The position numbers and the translations under genes were made by a program. A stretch of DNA of 64,000 nucleotides from Pseudomonas sp. KBW05. GTDB lineage: Bacteria > Pseudomonadota > Gammaproteobacteria > Pseudomonadales > Pseudomonadaceae. The notes below the pieces were generated by a model. That model ran no database searches, was not told the DNA's origin, and was given only the letters and a program-made list of their open reading frames with translations. Of this stretch, positions 26,205-34,979 are shown one piece after another; the first letter of the stretch is position 1; every line of letters begins with the position of its first letter. Where the stretch lies: the NCBI RefSeq assembly GCF_003852405.1, contig NZ_QAJM01000032.1, positions 36,399 to 100,398 on the forward strand, given 5' to 3'.

Positions 26205-26813
26205 ATGGACATCTTCCTCTACGCCTTCAGCGTCATGTACAGCCCTGGTCCCGTGAACTTCATGGGCCTCAACGCCGGGCTCACCGGCCAGTTCCGCCGC
26301 TCCACCGGATTTTTCATCGGTGTGGGCTGCGCGATGCTGCTGTTGTTTGTGCTGTTTGGCTACACCGGCGAGGCGATCATTTCCCAGGCGGCGTTGCCGT
26401 ACATCTCGCTGATTGGCGGCGTGTACACGCTGTATCTCGCCTATCAAGTGTTCACGGCGCGCACGGTGGTGGATGAAACGGCTTCAACCGTGCCCGTCAA
26501 AACCCTTACGTTCTGGAACGGCCTGGTGATCCAGTTGCTCAACCCCAAGGGCATCATGGCGGTGTTGCCGATCACCAGTGTGATGCTCCCCGCAGCGCAT
26601 ATCACCGGGGTGTCCATTGCGTTGGTTTCGGCGGTGCTGGCCTTTGGCGCGTTCGGTGCGCCATGGATTTACGCGATGCTCGGCGCAGTGCTGGGGCGGC
26701 GGATCAACGGCACGTCGGCGTTTACGCTGTTCAACCGCTGCATGGGGGTGGCGCTGGCGGTGTGTGCGTATTTCATGTTTCACGCGTTCTATGTCCACTG
26801 GCTCTCAACATGA
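26205..26813 (+). CDS. LysE/RhtB family amino acid exporter
   Basis: 202 residues, about six hydrophobic helices. The N-terminal signature SPGPVNFMGLNAGL and the segment WNGLVIQLLNPKGIMAVLP are characteristic of LysE/RhtB carriers, which export amino acids or their derivatives across the inner membrane using the proton gradient. Substrate unknown. It ends 97 bases before metE on the same strand. Confidence 0.9.
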   Translation: MDIFLYAFSVMYSPGPVNFMGLNAGLTGQFRRSTGFFIGVGCAMLLLFVLFGYTGEAIISQAALPYISLIGGVYTLYLAYQVFTARTVVDETASTVPVKTLTFWNGLVIQLLNPKGIMAVLPITSVMLPAAHITGVSIALVSAVLAFGAFGAPWIYAMLGAVLGRRINGTSAFTLFNRCMGVALAVCAYFMFHAFYVHWLST

Positions 26814-26910
26814 GTGGATCTTGTGATGATCTAGAATAATATGAGTTTGTCTCACTATCGCTGTGTGCCGACAATAGCTGCCATACATAACGACATCGGA
26901 GTTGTAAGTC

Positions 26911-29199
26911 ATGGCAGTCGCTCATTCCCTGGGATTTCCGCGCATTGGACGCGATCGTGAACTGAAAAAAGCGCAGGAAGCGTTCTGGAAGGGCGAGCTC
27001 GACGAAGCCGGCTTGCGGGCCGTTGGCCGTGATCTGCGCAAGACCCACTGGGACCTGCAAAAACAGGCCGGCATCGAGTTGCTGCCGGCCGGTGATTTTG
27101 CCTGGTACGACCAGGTGCTGACCCACTCGTTGATGTTTGGCGTGATCCCCGAGCGTTTCCGCCCGGCCGATGGCCAAGCCACTTTGCACACCCTGTTTGG
27201 CATGGCCCGTGGCGTCAGCGACAGCTGCTGCGGCGGCGCCCACGCCCAGGAAATGACCAAATGGTTCGACACCAACTATCACTACCTGGTGCCTGAATTC
27301 AGCGCCGACCAGCAGTTCCACCTCGGCTGGGATCAACTGTTCGAAGAAGTGCAGGAAGCCCGCGAACTGGGGCACAACGTCAAACCGGTGGTGATCGGCC
27401 CGCTGACCTACCTGTGGCTGGGCAAGGCCAAGGGCGCAGATTTCGACAAGCTCGACCTGCTCGATCGCCTGCTGCCGCTGTACGGCCAGATCTTCCAGCG
27501 CCTCGCCGACCTGGGCGTGGAGTGGGTGCAGATCGACGAGCCGATCCTCGTGCTGGACCTGCCGCAAGACTGGAAAAACGCGTTTGAGCGTGCCTACAAC
27601 CTGATCCAGCGCGACCCGCTGAAAAAGCTCGTGGCCACCTATTTTGGTGGGCTGGAAGAGAACCTCGGCCTGGCCGCCAACCTGCCGGTGGATGGTTTGC
27701 ATATCGACCTGGTGCGCGCACCGGAACAGTACCCGACCATTCTCGACCGCCTGCCGGCCTACAAGGTGCTGTCCCTGGGCGTGGTCAACGGCCGCAACGT
27801 CTGGCGCTGCGACCTGGAAAAAGCCCTCGCTACCTTGCAGCATGCCCATGACAAATTGGGTGATCGCCTGTGGGTTGCGCCATCCTGCTCGCTGCTGCAC
27901 AGCCCGGTCGACCTGGCCCGCGAAGACAAACTGGATGGCGAGCTGAAAAGCTGGCTGGCGTTTGCCGTGCAGAAGTGCGCCGAAGTGGCGGTGCTGGCGC
28001 AAGCGGTCAACCAGCCTGAAGCCTCCAACGTGTTGGCTGCTTTGGCGCAAAGCCGTGCGGTGCAAGCTGCACGTGCCGCTTCACCGCGTATCCACAAACC
28101 TGCCGTGCAAGCCCGCGTCGCCGCGATCACGGCAGAGGACAGCCAGCGCCAGTCGCTGTTCGCCCAGCGCATCGAGAAACAACGCGCCGGCCTCAACCTG
28201 CCGCTGTTCCCGACCACCACCATCGGTTCGTTCCCGCAGACCGCGTCGATCCGCCTGGCACGCCAGTCGTACAAGGCCGGCAAGTTGAGCGAAGCCGAAT
28301 ATGTCGAAGCCATGCACAGCGAGATCAAGCACGCCGTCGAGGTGCAGGAAAACCTCGGTCTGGACGTGCTGGTACACGGTGAGGCCGAACGCAACGACAT
28401 GGTCGAGTACTTCGCCGAACAGTTGGACGGCTATGCCTTCACCCGCTTCGGCTGGGTCCAGAGCTACGGCTCGCGCTGCGTGAAACCGGCGCTGATCTTC
28501 GGCGACCTGAGCCGCCCGAAGGCCATGACGGTGGAGTGGATCCGCTATGCCCAAGGCCTGACCCACAAGGTGATGAAGGGCATGCTGACCGGCCCGGTGA
28601 CCATGCTGATGTGGTCCTTCCCACGCGAAGACGTGAGCCGCGAAGAACAGGCGCGGCAACTGGCCCTGGCGATCCGCGACGAAGTGGTGGACCTGGAAGC
28701 CGCCGGGATCAAGATCGTGCAGATCGACGAAGCGGCGTTCCGCGAAGGCTTGCCGTTGCGCCAGGCGCAGTGGCAGCACTATCTGGACTGGGCCACCGAA
28801 GTGTTCCGCCTGTGCGCCTCGGGTGTGCGCGATGAAACCCAGATCCACACGCACATGTGCTACAGCGAGTTCAACGATGTGATCGAAAGCATCGCGGCGA
28901 TGGATGCCGATGTAATCACCATCGAAACCTCACGGTCGGACATGGAGTTGCTGGACGCGTTTGAAGCCTTCGCCTACCCGAACGAAATCGGCCCGGGGGT
29001 GTATGACATCCACTCGCCACGGGTGCCGGATGCCTCGGAAATGGCCAACCTGTTGCGCAAGGCGGCCAAGCGGATTCCAGCCGAGCGGCTGTGGGTGAAC
29101 CCGGATTGCGGCTTGAAGACCCGGGGCTGGCCGGAGACGGAGGCGGCGTTGATTCATATGGTCACTGCAGCCCGTCAACTGCGTGCTGAACTGGCCTGA
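26911..29199 (+). CDS. metE: Cobalamin-independent methionine synthase
   Basis: 762 residues, full length. MetE moves a methyl group from 5-methyltetrahydropteroyl-triglutamate to homocysteine in the cytoplasm, the last step of methionine synthesis without B12. The zinc ligands His648, Cys650 (HTHMCYSEF), Glu672 and Cys733 (DCGLKTRGW) keep the E. coli spacing, and the N-terminal folate-binding half begins [17 protein letters not shown] chose the first ATG, behind ATCGGAG. Only 97 bases separate it from the exporter gene; no cobalamin riboswitch is visible there. Control by MetR is likely in general but no clear site was identified. Confidence 0.97.
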   Translation: MAVAHSLGFPRIGRDRELKKAQEAFWKGELDEAGLRAVGRDLRKTHWDLQKQAGIELLPAGDFAWYDQVLTHSLMFGVIPERFRPADGQATLHTLFGMARGVSDSCCGGAHAQEMTKWFDTNYHYLVPEFSADQQFHLGWDQLFEEVQEARELGHNVKPVVIGPLTYLWLGKAKGADFDKLDLLDRLLPLYGQIFQRLADLGVEWVQIDEPILVLDLPQDWKNAFERAYNLIQRDPLKKLVATYFGGLEENLGLAANLPVDGLHIDLVRAPEQYPTILDRLPAYKVLSLGVVNGRNVWRCDLEKALATLQHAHDKLGDRLWVAPSCSLLHSPVDLAREDKLDGELKSWLAFAVQKCAEVAVLAQAVNQPEASNVLAALAQSRAVQAARAASPRIHKPAVQARVAAITAEDSQRQSLFAQRIEKQRAGLNLPLFPTTTIGSFPQTASIRLARQSYKAGKLSEAEYVEAMHSEIKHAVEVQENLGLDVLVHGEAERNDMVEYFAEQLDGYAFTRFGWVQSYGSRCVKPALIFGDLSRPKAMTVEWIRYAQGLTHKVMKGMLTGPVTMLMWSFPREDVSREEQARQLALAIRDEVVDLEAAGIKIVQIDEAAFREGLPLRQAQWQHYLDWATEVFRLCASGVRDETQIHTHMCYSEFNDVIESIAAMDADVITIETSRSDMELLDAFEAFAYPNEIGPGVYDIHSPRVPDASEMANLLRKAAKRIPAERLWVNPDCGLKTRGWPETEAALIHMVTAARQLRAELA

Positions 29200-29225
29200 T
29201 TCCTGAGTAGGACACGGTCAAAAGT

Positions 29226-29314
29226 GTGGGAGCGGGCTTGCTCGCGAATACGGAGTGTCAGTCGCCGGCAGTGTTGGCTGACCCACTGCTTTCGCGAGCA
29301 AGCCCGCTCCCACA
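29226..29314. repeat. REPIN, GCGGGCTTGCTCGCGAA type
   Basis: TGTGGGAGCGGGCTTGCTCG and its inverse CGAGCAAGCCCGCTCCCACA between the convergent metE and the membrane protein gene. Confidence 0.88.
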
Positions 29315-29330
29315 CTTGGCCCGTGTCTAG

Positions 29331-30485
29331 TCAGAGGTATTTGAGCCAAGCCAGGTCGCGGCGTCTTGCTTTGAGCCCGGCGAACCAGCGCACTGGCGGA
29401 TACAGTGCAATCGGCAACAGCAACGCTATCAACCACACCGCGCCAATGCCATCGACGCCAAAATAGCTGCCTTGATTGAGGCCAAACAACGCAACACAAG
29501 CCACATAGAGGACTTTCAACACATACAAATGCAGCAGATAAAAGAACATCGGCGCCGCCCCAAACGTCGCCAGCATGCCAATCCACCGCTTATGCCCCGC
29601 ACGCTCAAACGCCAGCAACAGCAGCAACCCCATCCCCAGCGTCAACGCCAGGAACAACAGCGAAGGCGGATACTTGGTCACGTTGAAAAAACTCATCAGC
29701 GTCTGCACGTCGCTGTCATAGGCCTGCCAAGGCTTCTCGCCGTAGCCATTGAGCGCACGCAACAGCACAAACCCAACCAACGCCGCCACGCCCGCCAGCG
29801 CCAAGTAGCGCTGACGCAACGCCGGCCGCACGTCATTGGCAAACCACGGGCCCAGGCCATAGCCCAGCGCAATCACGCCAATCCACGGCAACACCGGGTA
29901 GGTGATACGCAGGCGCAGGCTGTCGCCCACATCGATCCAACTGCGTTCATGCAGGATCGCCCAACCATTTTGCAACATCGAACCTGGCGCGAGGTGCAGG
30001 CCGTCCAGCAGGTTGTGCCCGGCAATCAGCGCAATCGCCACGGCGAACAACAGCGGGCGCGGCAGCCACACCAGTGCGGCAAGGGCGAGCATGCTCACGC
30101 CAATCGCCCAGATCACTTGCAGGTAGATCACGCTGGGCGGCAGTTGGAAGGTCCAGGCGAAGTTGACCAGGGTGAATTCCAGCACCACCAGGAACAACCC
30201 GCGCTTGAACAGGAACGCCGACACGTCGCGGCGGCCTTGGTATTTCTGGCCGTACAGCCACGCCGACAGCCCGGTGAGCAAGACAAACACCGGGGCGCAC
30301 AGGTGGGCGAGGGTGCGGCTGATAAACAGCGCAGGCTCGGTGCTGTCGATATTCATTGGGTCGCTGACCTGGCGGTGCAGCAGGAAGGTTTCGCGCACGT
30401 GGTCCAGCAGCATGAACAGGATCACCAGGCCGCGCAGGGCGTCGATGGAAAGCAGGCGTTGGCGTAGGGGGACAGCGTCGGGCAT
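29331..30485 (-). CDS. DUF1624-like multi-spanning membrane protein
   Basis: 384 residues with about ten hydrophobic helices. The N-terminus RLLSIDALRGLVILFMLLDH is the signature of the heparan-alpha-glucosaminide acetyltransferase-like/DUF1624 membrane family, whose bacterial members are mostly uncharacterised and may move acyl groups across the membrane. I chose the ATG at 30485; an in-frame GTG at 30497 is also possible, and neither has a good ribosome site. It is convergent with metE. Confidence 0.82.
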   Translation of the reverse strand: MPDAVPLRQRLLSIDALRGLVILFMLLDHVRETFLLHRQVSDPMNIDSTEPALFISRTLAHLCAPVFVLLTGLSAWLYGQKYQGRRDVSAFLFKRGLFLVVLEFTLVNFAWTFQLPPSVIYLQVIWAIGVSMLALAALVWLPRPLLFAVAIALIAGHNLLDGLHLAPGSMLQNGWAILHERSWIDVGDSLRLRITYPVLPWIGVIALGYGLGPWFANDVRPALRQRYLALAGVAALVGFVLLRALNGYGEKPWQAYDSDVQTLMSFFNVTKYPPSLLFLALTLGMGLLLLLAFERAGHKRWIGMLATFGAAPMFFYLLHLYVLKVLYVACVALFGLNQGSYFGVDGIGAVWLIALLLPIALYPPVRWFAGLKARRRDLAWLKYL

Positions 30486-30608
30486 GGGTGAAATCACAGG
30501 GCAGGGGAGAAGTGGGTTGTTATTCTATAACATTAAACTGTGGGGGCGGGCCGCGTCGTCTGGTCGATTCTGCTAATGTCTGCCAAATCGCTTTCGCAGG
30601 TATTCACC

Positions 30609-31145
30609 ATGACCACCCCACAATCCGTCATCGACTTCTGGCAAAACGCCGGCCCCCAGCGTTGGTTCGCCAAGGACGAGGCCTTTGACGCCAGCTTTCG
30701 CGACACCTTCCATGACGCCCACCTGCAAGCCGCTCGCCGTGAGCTGGAAAGCTGGCTGGACTCGGCAGAAGGCGCCCTGGCCCTGCTGATCCTGCTCGAC
30801 CAATACCCGCGCAATGCCTTTCGCGGCACGGCCCATATGTTCGCCACGGACCCGTTGGCCCGCCTGTATGCCGGGCGCATGGTAGACGCCGGGTGGGATC
30901 AGTTGATCGAGCCCGCCTTGCGTGCGTTCTGCTACCTGCCGTTCGAGCATTCGGAAGACCCCGCGGACCAGCAGCGTTCCCTGGCCCTCAACCAGACGCT
31001 GGACGCCAACACCTACCACTGGGCCAAGGAACACGCCGAGATTATCCAGCGCTTTGGACGGTTCCCTCATCGCAACAAGGTATTGGCCCGCGCCAGCACT
31101 GAGGAAGAGCAGGCTTTTCTGGACAAGGGCGGGTTTGCCGGTTAG
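30609..31145 (+). CDS. DUF924 family protein
   Basis: 178 residues from the ATG at 30609. Family features: PQSVIDFWQNAGPQRWFAKD, LILLDQYPRNAFRG, YLPFEHSEDPADQ and RFGRFPHRNKVL. The DUF924 fold is helical and related to tetratricopeptide-like proteins; no activity is established. It is soluble and stands 126 bases before a glutathione transferase gene on the same strand, possibly co-expressed. Confidence 0.92.
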   Translation: MTTPQSVIDFWQNAGPQRWFAKDEAFDASFRDTFHDAHLQAARRELESWLDSAEGALALLILLDQYPRNAFRGTAHMFATDPLARLYAGRMVDAGWDQLIEPALRAFCYLPFEHSEDPADQQRSLALNQTLDANTYHWAKEHAEIIQRFGRFPHRNKVLARASTEEEQAFLDKGGFAG

Positions 31146-31271
31146 GTCATTGCTCGCCCCGGTATACCGGCGGCCACTCGCATTCCCGCCAGGAATACCC
31201 CTATAAAAACCCGCCATTGTCTTTCCCGCCACAGATCTCGTAGCGTGGGCTTTCACCCGAGGAGACCCGCC

Positions 31272-31904
31272 ATGCACCCACCGTCGCTGCGCCTGTACGT
31301 CGATAATCTGTTCACCAGCCCCTATGCAATGTCTGTGTTTGTGGCCCTGCGGGAAAAAGGCCTGGCCTTCGAGACCTTGACCCTGGACCTGGACGCCGCG
31401 CAAAACCAGACGGCCGATTTTGCCAAGCTGTCTCTGACCCAGCGCGTGCCTACCCTGGAGGAGGGCGATTTTGCACTGTCGGAATCGTCGGCGATCACTG
31501 AGTATCTGGAAGAGGCGTATCCCGAGCCAGCGGTATACCCGGCCGACCCCAAGCAGCGCGCACGGGCGCGGCAGGTGCAGGCGTGGCTGCGCAGCGATTT
31601 GCTGCCGATTCGCCAGGAGCGTTCGACGCTGGTGGTGTTCTGCGGGCAGAAGATGCCGCCGTTGTCCCCAGCGGGCCAAGCCGCAGCGCAGAAGTTGATC
31701 GGCGCGGCGCAAGCGCTGTTGGCGGGTAACCCGGACTACCTGTTCGGCACCTGGTCGATCGCCGACGTGGACCTGGCCGTGATGCTCAATCGCCTGATCC
31801 TCAATGGCGACAGCGTGCCCGCCGAGTTGGCGGCCTATGCGCAACGCCAGTGGCAACGGCCGTCGGTGCAGGCTTGGGTCAACCAGCCGCGGCCTGCGCT
31901 CTAG
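31272..31904 (+). CDS. yfcF: Glutathione S-transferase (YfcF-like)
   Basis: 210 residues from the ATG at 31272 with GAGGAG upstream. The thioredoxin-like N-terminal domain (LRLYVDNLFTSPYAMSVFVA, RVPTLEEGDFALSESSAITE) is followed by a helical domain with GTWSIADVDLAVMLNRLILN. The sequence LFTSPYAMS at the expected catalytic position and overall pattern resemble E. coli YfcF, a transferase with peroxidase activity. Cytoplasmic detoxification is the likely role. Confidence 0.9.
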   Translation: MHPPSLRLYVDNLFTSPYAMSVFVALREKGLAFETLTLDLDAAQNQTADFAKLSLTQRVPTLEEGDFALSESSAITEYLEEAYPEPAVYPADPKQRARARQVQAWLRSDLLPIRQERSTLVVFCGQKMPPLSPAGQAAAQKLIGAAQALLAGNPDYLFGTWSIADVDLAVMLNRLILNGDSVPAELAAYAQRQWQRPSVQAWVNQPRPAL

Positions 31905-31907
31905 AAA

Positions 31908-32153
31908 TTACAGCCATTCCTGGGCGACGCGGCGGTCCAGGTCTTCCCAATCGGCCATGCCTAGCACTCGCGTGGTGTTCAAACCCCGCAGGTAGCCGCG
32001 CAATTGCTGGGCACTGGCGCAGCGTTGATCGGCGTCGGCCGTTTCGTCCTGCAATATGCTTTCATAATCGACCAGGTAATCGGCGATCCGCTCGCGAAAC
32101 TCCGGCAGTACGGCTTCGCGGATGCGGTCGAAGGTTTTCTGGTGGGGCTTCAT
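31908..32153 (-). CDS. Small hypothetical protein
   Basis: 81 residues, acidic and helical (KTFDRIREAVLPEFRERIAD, then LQDETADADQRCASAQQLRG), with no signal peptide. I do not recognise the family. It lies convergent to the glutathione transferase gene (three bases between stops) and divergent from a secreted protein gene. The coding pattern (third-position GC) supports it being real. Confidence 0.65.
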   Translation of the reverse strand: MKPHQKTFDRIREAVLPEFRERIADYLVDYESILQDETADADQRCASAQQLRGYLRGLNTTRVLGMADWEDLDRRVAQEWL

Positions 32154-32285
32154 GGTCGGGTCCTTATCTATTTTTATGTAGGCACTATCGGTTCAGATAA
32201 TAGTCACCATCACCGATTGCACGTTCTGTTTTTTGCGCAAAAGCGCAAAATTGCCCCATCGAAACGCTGTTCAAGGAAATGCGCG

Positions 32286-32930
32286 ATGAGGACGATTATC
32301 CAGCTGGCATTGATGGCCCTGATGCTGGGCACTGTGGCGGTAAACAACGCCGCCATTGCGGATGAACTGCGAACAGGCCATTTGCTACCCATCGACGCTA
32401 GCGTAGACTCCCTGCAGCACGCGCAGTCGGTAGGCGTGTTGTTGAGTGATAGCACGCGCGACGACCTCAGTTACCTTGAACGCTATCACGACATGGCCTT
32501 GAACGGCGCCAAGGATGCCCTCGACGAGCGTATCCGCCAGGCGTTCGTCAACAGTTCCGACCCGGAATTGGCCATCGATTGGCTGATGGGTTCGCTGCAA
32601 GGCGCCTTTGTCTCGGTGACGGTGTATGACACGCTGGATGCCTTGGTGCAGGCGCACCCGGATGTGGTGGTGATGCTCGACACCCATAATCAACTGCTGA
32701 CCCAGCGTAACGACAGGGTCGAGGCACGGTTTATTGCGCGGTTCTACAACGCGAACCTGCAATACATCGCCAAGGCCGAAGGCTCGGTGTACAAGCAAGT
32801 GCCATCGGTGTGGGTGCATGACAAGGCGGCGCCCGAAATTGCCGCACAGATCGAGCAACAACGGGATGTACAGCAAGCGGCCTTGCGCCAGTTTGACGCA
32901 TCGCTCAAGGCGTTGGTCCAAGCCGGTTGA
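32286..32930 (+). CDS. Hypothetical secreted protein
   Basis: 214 residues from the ATG at 32286. The first 25 residues (IQLALMALMLGTVAVNNAAIADE) are a signal peptide, so it is exported. The mature part is mostly helical and soluble; no family recognised. A small lipoprotein gene follows 33 bases after its stop on the same strand, so the two may be co-transcribed. Confidence 0.75.
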   Translation: MRTIIQLALMALMLGTVAVNNAAIADELRTGHLLPIDASVDSLQHAQSVGVLLSDSTRDDLSYLERYHDMALNGAKDALDERIRQAFVNSSDPELAIDWLMGSLQGAFVSVTVYDTLDALVQAHPDVVVMLDTHNQLLTQRNDRVEARFIARFYNANLQYIAKAEGSVYKQVPSVWVHDKAAPEIAAQIEQQRDVQQAALRQFDASLKALVQAG

Positions 32931-32963
32931 TGTGAATTTTTTGATTATTTTCCAGGAATTTTT

Positions 32964-33305
32964 ATGCGCTCTTTTTTCGTCCCGGCCCTGGCCTTTGCTT
33001 CATTGTGGCTGGCCGGTTGTGTGTCTGCTCCCAATGCTCCGACGCTGACCCTGCAAACCGCCAAGACGCCCGAAGGCTATACCCAATGCGTGCTGCCCAA
33101 GCTGGAAAAGCACGGCATCACCTCCACCGTCACGCAGAACTCGCGCCACGCCAAAGTGGTGTTGACCAGCAAGATTGCGGCAGATGATGTGCTGGAGGCG
33201 TACAAGACCCAGGATGGCACCAAGGTGTTCTTGTATGAGCGCAAACCGTTGGCTTCCACGCTGACGCCGTCGCGGTTGGAGTTGGTGGCGCAGGAGTGCA
33301 AGTAG
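32964..33305 (+). CDS. Small lipoprotein
   Basis: 113 residues. A signal peptide ends in the lipobox LAGC (Cys19), so the protein is lipid-anchored. The mature domain (TLQTAKTPEGYTQCVLPKLE, VVLTSKIAADDVLEAYK) has no family I recognise. AGGAA precedes the ATG. It follows the secreted protein gene at 32286. Confidence 0.8.
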   Translation: MRSFFVPALAFASLWLAGCVSAPNAPTLTLQTAKTPEGYTQCVLPKLEKHGITSTVTQNSRHAKVVLTSKIAADDVLEAYKTQDGTKVFLYERKPLASTLTPSRLELVAQECK

Positions 33306-33340
33306 TCTGCACAGCACCAACCCACTGTTGAACGGGGTTG

Positions 33341-33430
33341 TGTGGGAGCGGGCTTGCTCGCGAAAGCGGTGGGTCAGCCAACACACTCAGCGACTGGCAC
33401 ACCGCCTTCGCGAGCAAGCCCGCTCCCACA
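33341..33430. repeat. REPIN, GCGGGCTTGCTCGCGAA type
   Basis: TGTGGGAGCGGGCTTGCTCG and inverse CGAGCAAGCCCGCTCCCACA between the convergent lipoprotein and creatininase-family genes. Confidence 0.88.
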
Positions 33431-33449
33431 TTTTTGATTTGTGTGTGGC

Positions 33450-34196
33450 CTAGGGCTTGGCTTCGTTGCTGAACGCGTTGACCGTCTTGACCAAACCTTG
33501 CGCCGCCAACGCCACCAACTCACCGCCTTTCTCCACCGTCGCCAGCGCCGGGTCCGAGCCCATGCGCCCGTCGGGGAAGCGTGCGCGGAAGTCCAGCGCT
33601 TCGCGGATCGGCCCGGTATTGGCGATCTGCGGCGAGTACTCGGCCGATTTGATCGACTCCGGGTAGGCCCACTGCGTCACCGCAATCTCCGATGGCGTGG
33701 CGTGGCTGCCATGGCCCACCGGGAATTGCTGGTGGGCGAGGTCGTTGACGCCTTCCAGGTCCCACCAGTTCACCAGCTTCAAGGCGAACCCGGCCGGGCG
33801 GCGGGCGAAGCTGGCTTCGGCGTACAGCTCGGAAAACGCGGCTTCAATCGTGGCGATGTTGCCGCCGTGGCCGTTCAGGAACAGGATCTTGTCGAAGCCA
33901 TGCCCGGCCAGCGAACGCACCCAGTCGCCAATCGCGGCAATAAAGGTGGAAGGGCGCAGCGAAATGGTGCCGGGAAAACCCAGGTGATGCTGGGCCATGC
34001 CGATATTGAAGGTCGGGCCGATCAGGATGTCGGCGTTCTTCTGCGCCTCATGGGCGATGATCTCCGGGCACATCCAGTCGGTGCCCAGCAGGCCGGTCGG
34101 GCCGTGTTGTTCGTTGGAGCCGATGGGGATCACCACCGTACGGCTGCGCTCCAGAAACTGCCCGATTTCGATCCAGGTGGATTGGTGTAGAAGCAT
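33450..34196 (-). CDS. Creatininase family amidohydrolase
   Basis: 248 residues. The metal-binding pattern is clear: IPIGSNEQHGPTGLLGTDW supplies Glu, His and Asp ligands, with MAQHHLGFPGTISL, FLNGHGGNIATIEAAF and GHGSHATPSEIA. The family includes creatinine amidohydrolase and MftE/ArfB-like enzymes that open small amides. No creatine or creatinine genes lie nearby, so the substrate is open. It is probably monocistronic. Confidence 0.88.
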   Translation of the reverse strand: MLLHQSTWIEIGQFLERSRTVVIPIGSNEQHGPTGLLGTDWMCPEIIAHEAQKNADILIGPTFNIGMAQHHLGFPGTISLRPSTFIAAIGDWVRSLAGHGFDKILFLNGHGGNIATIEAAFSELYAEASFARRPAGFALKLVNWWDLEGVNDLAHQQFPVGHGSHATPSEIAVTQWAYPESIKSAEYSPQIANTGPIREALDFRARFPDGRMGSDPALATVEKGGELVALAAQGLVKTVNAFSNEAKP

Positions 34197-34226
34197 GCGT
34201 TGCTCTCTTTTATCTGTGGGGACAGG

Positions 34227-34940
34227 CTATCCGCCACGGATTGTACGACTACTCGCCACCTGTTGGGGTTTGCAGTTGAGGTACGTCGAGGACTTCAACC
34301 AATGCTGGTCCGGGTACCAGGAAAACATGAACTGGCCATCCTTGAGTTTGTCTACCACCTGGCGCGCCACCTGCGGGCGCACGGCCGGGCACCCCTGGCT
34401 GCGGCCGATACGGCCTTCGCGCTTGCTCCACAGCGGGCTGACGTAGTCGGCGGCGTGGATCACGATGGCGCGGTCGCGGGCCTGGTCGTTGAAGCCCGGC
34501 TCCAGGCCGTCCATGCGCAACGAATAACCGTGGGTGCCCAGGTAACTCTCCTGGGTGCGGAACAAGCCCAGGCTGGACTGGTGGCTGCCCTCGCGATTGG
34601 AGAACTGGGTGGCGAAGTTTTCCCCGGACTTGGCGCCATGGGCCACCAGGTCGCGCAGCACCAGGGTCTTTTTGCGCAGGTCGAAAATCCACAGCCGACG
34701 GGCGGTCGAAGGCTGGGAATAGTCAATCACGGCCAGGCGCTCGGAGCGTTCCTCGCCATTATTGACCGCACACTGCATGGCGCTCAGGGCGCTTTTCAGT
34801 ACAGTGGGATTGAGTTCTGGAGCCGAGCGCGCCAGGCTGCTATACAAGGTAGGAGGGTTGCCATTGGCGGCGAGCGCAATATTGCTCAACGCGGCCAGGC
34901 TCACGGTGATCAAGCCGAGGCGGCACAAAAAAGTCAGCAT
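34227..34940 (-). CDS. Exported murein L,D-transpeptidase catalytic domain family protein
   Basis: 237 residues. A signal peptide (LGLITVSLAALSNIALAA) directs it to the periplasm. The catalytic block is GRIGRSQGCPAV with the presumed nucleophile Cys184, together with His162 in IVIHAADYV; KSGENFATQFSNREGSHQSS precedes it. This is the YkuD_2-type family, whose biochemical role is less defined than classical YkuD enzymes; action on peptidoglycan cross-links is inferred. The start codons of this gene and a classical L,D-transpeptidase gene are only 39 bases apart, divergent. Confidence 0.87.
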   Translation of the reverse strand: MLTFLCRLGLITVSLAALSNIALAANGNPPTLYSSLARSAPELNPTVLKSALSAMQCAVNNGEERSERLAVIDYSQPSTARRLWIFDLRKKTLVLRDLVAHGAKSGENFATQFSNREGSHQSSLGLFRTQESYLGTHGYSLRMDGLEPGFNDQARDRAIVIHAADYVSPLWSKREGRIGRSQGCPAVRPQVARQVVDKLKDGQFMFSWYPDQHWLKSSTYLNCKPQQVASSRTIRGG

Positions 34941-34979
34941 CTACAGTACATCCCCCCGCTGTGGATTGGAGCAAAGCCA

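Noticed and set aside
26814-26910. Possible cobalamin riboswitch before metE
   Set aside because: Only 97 bases separate the genes and no B12-box-like or conserved stem pattern is present.
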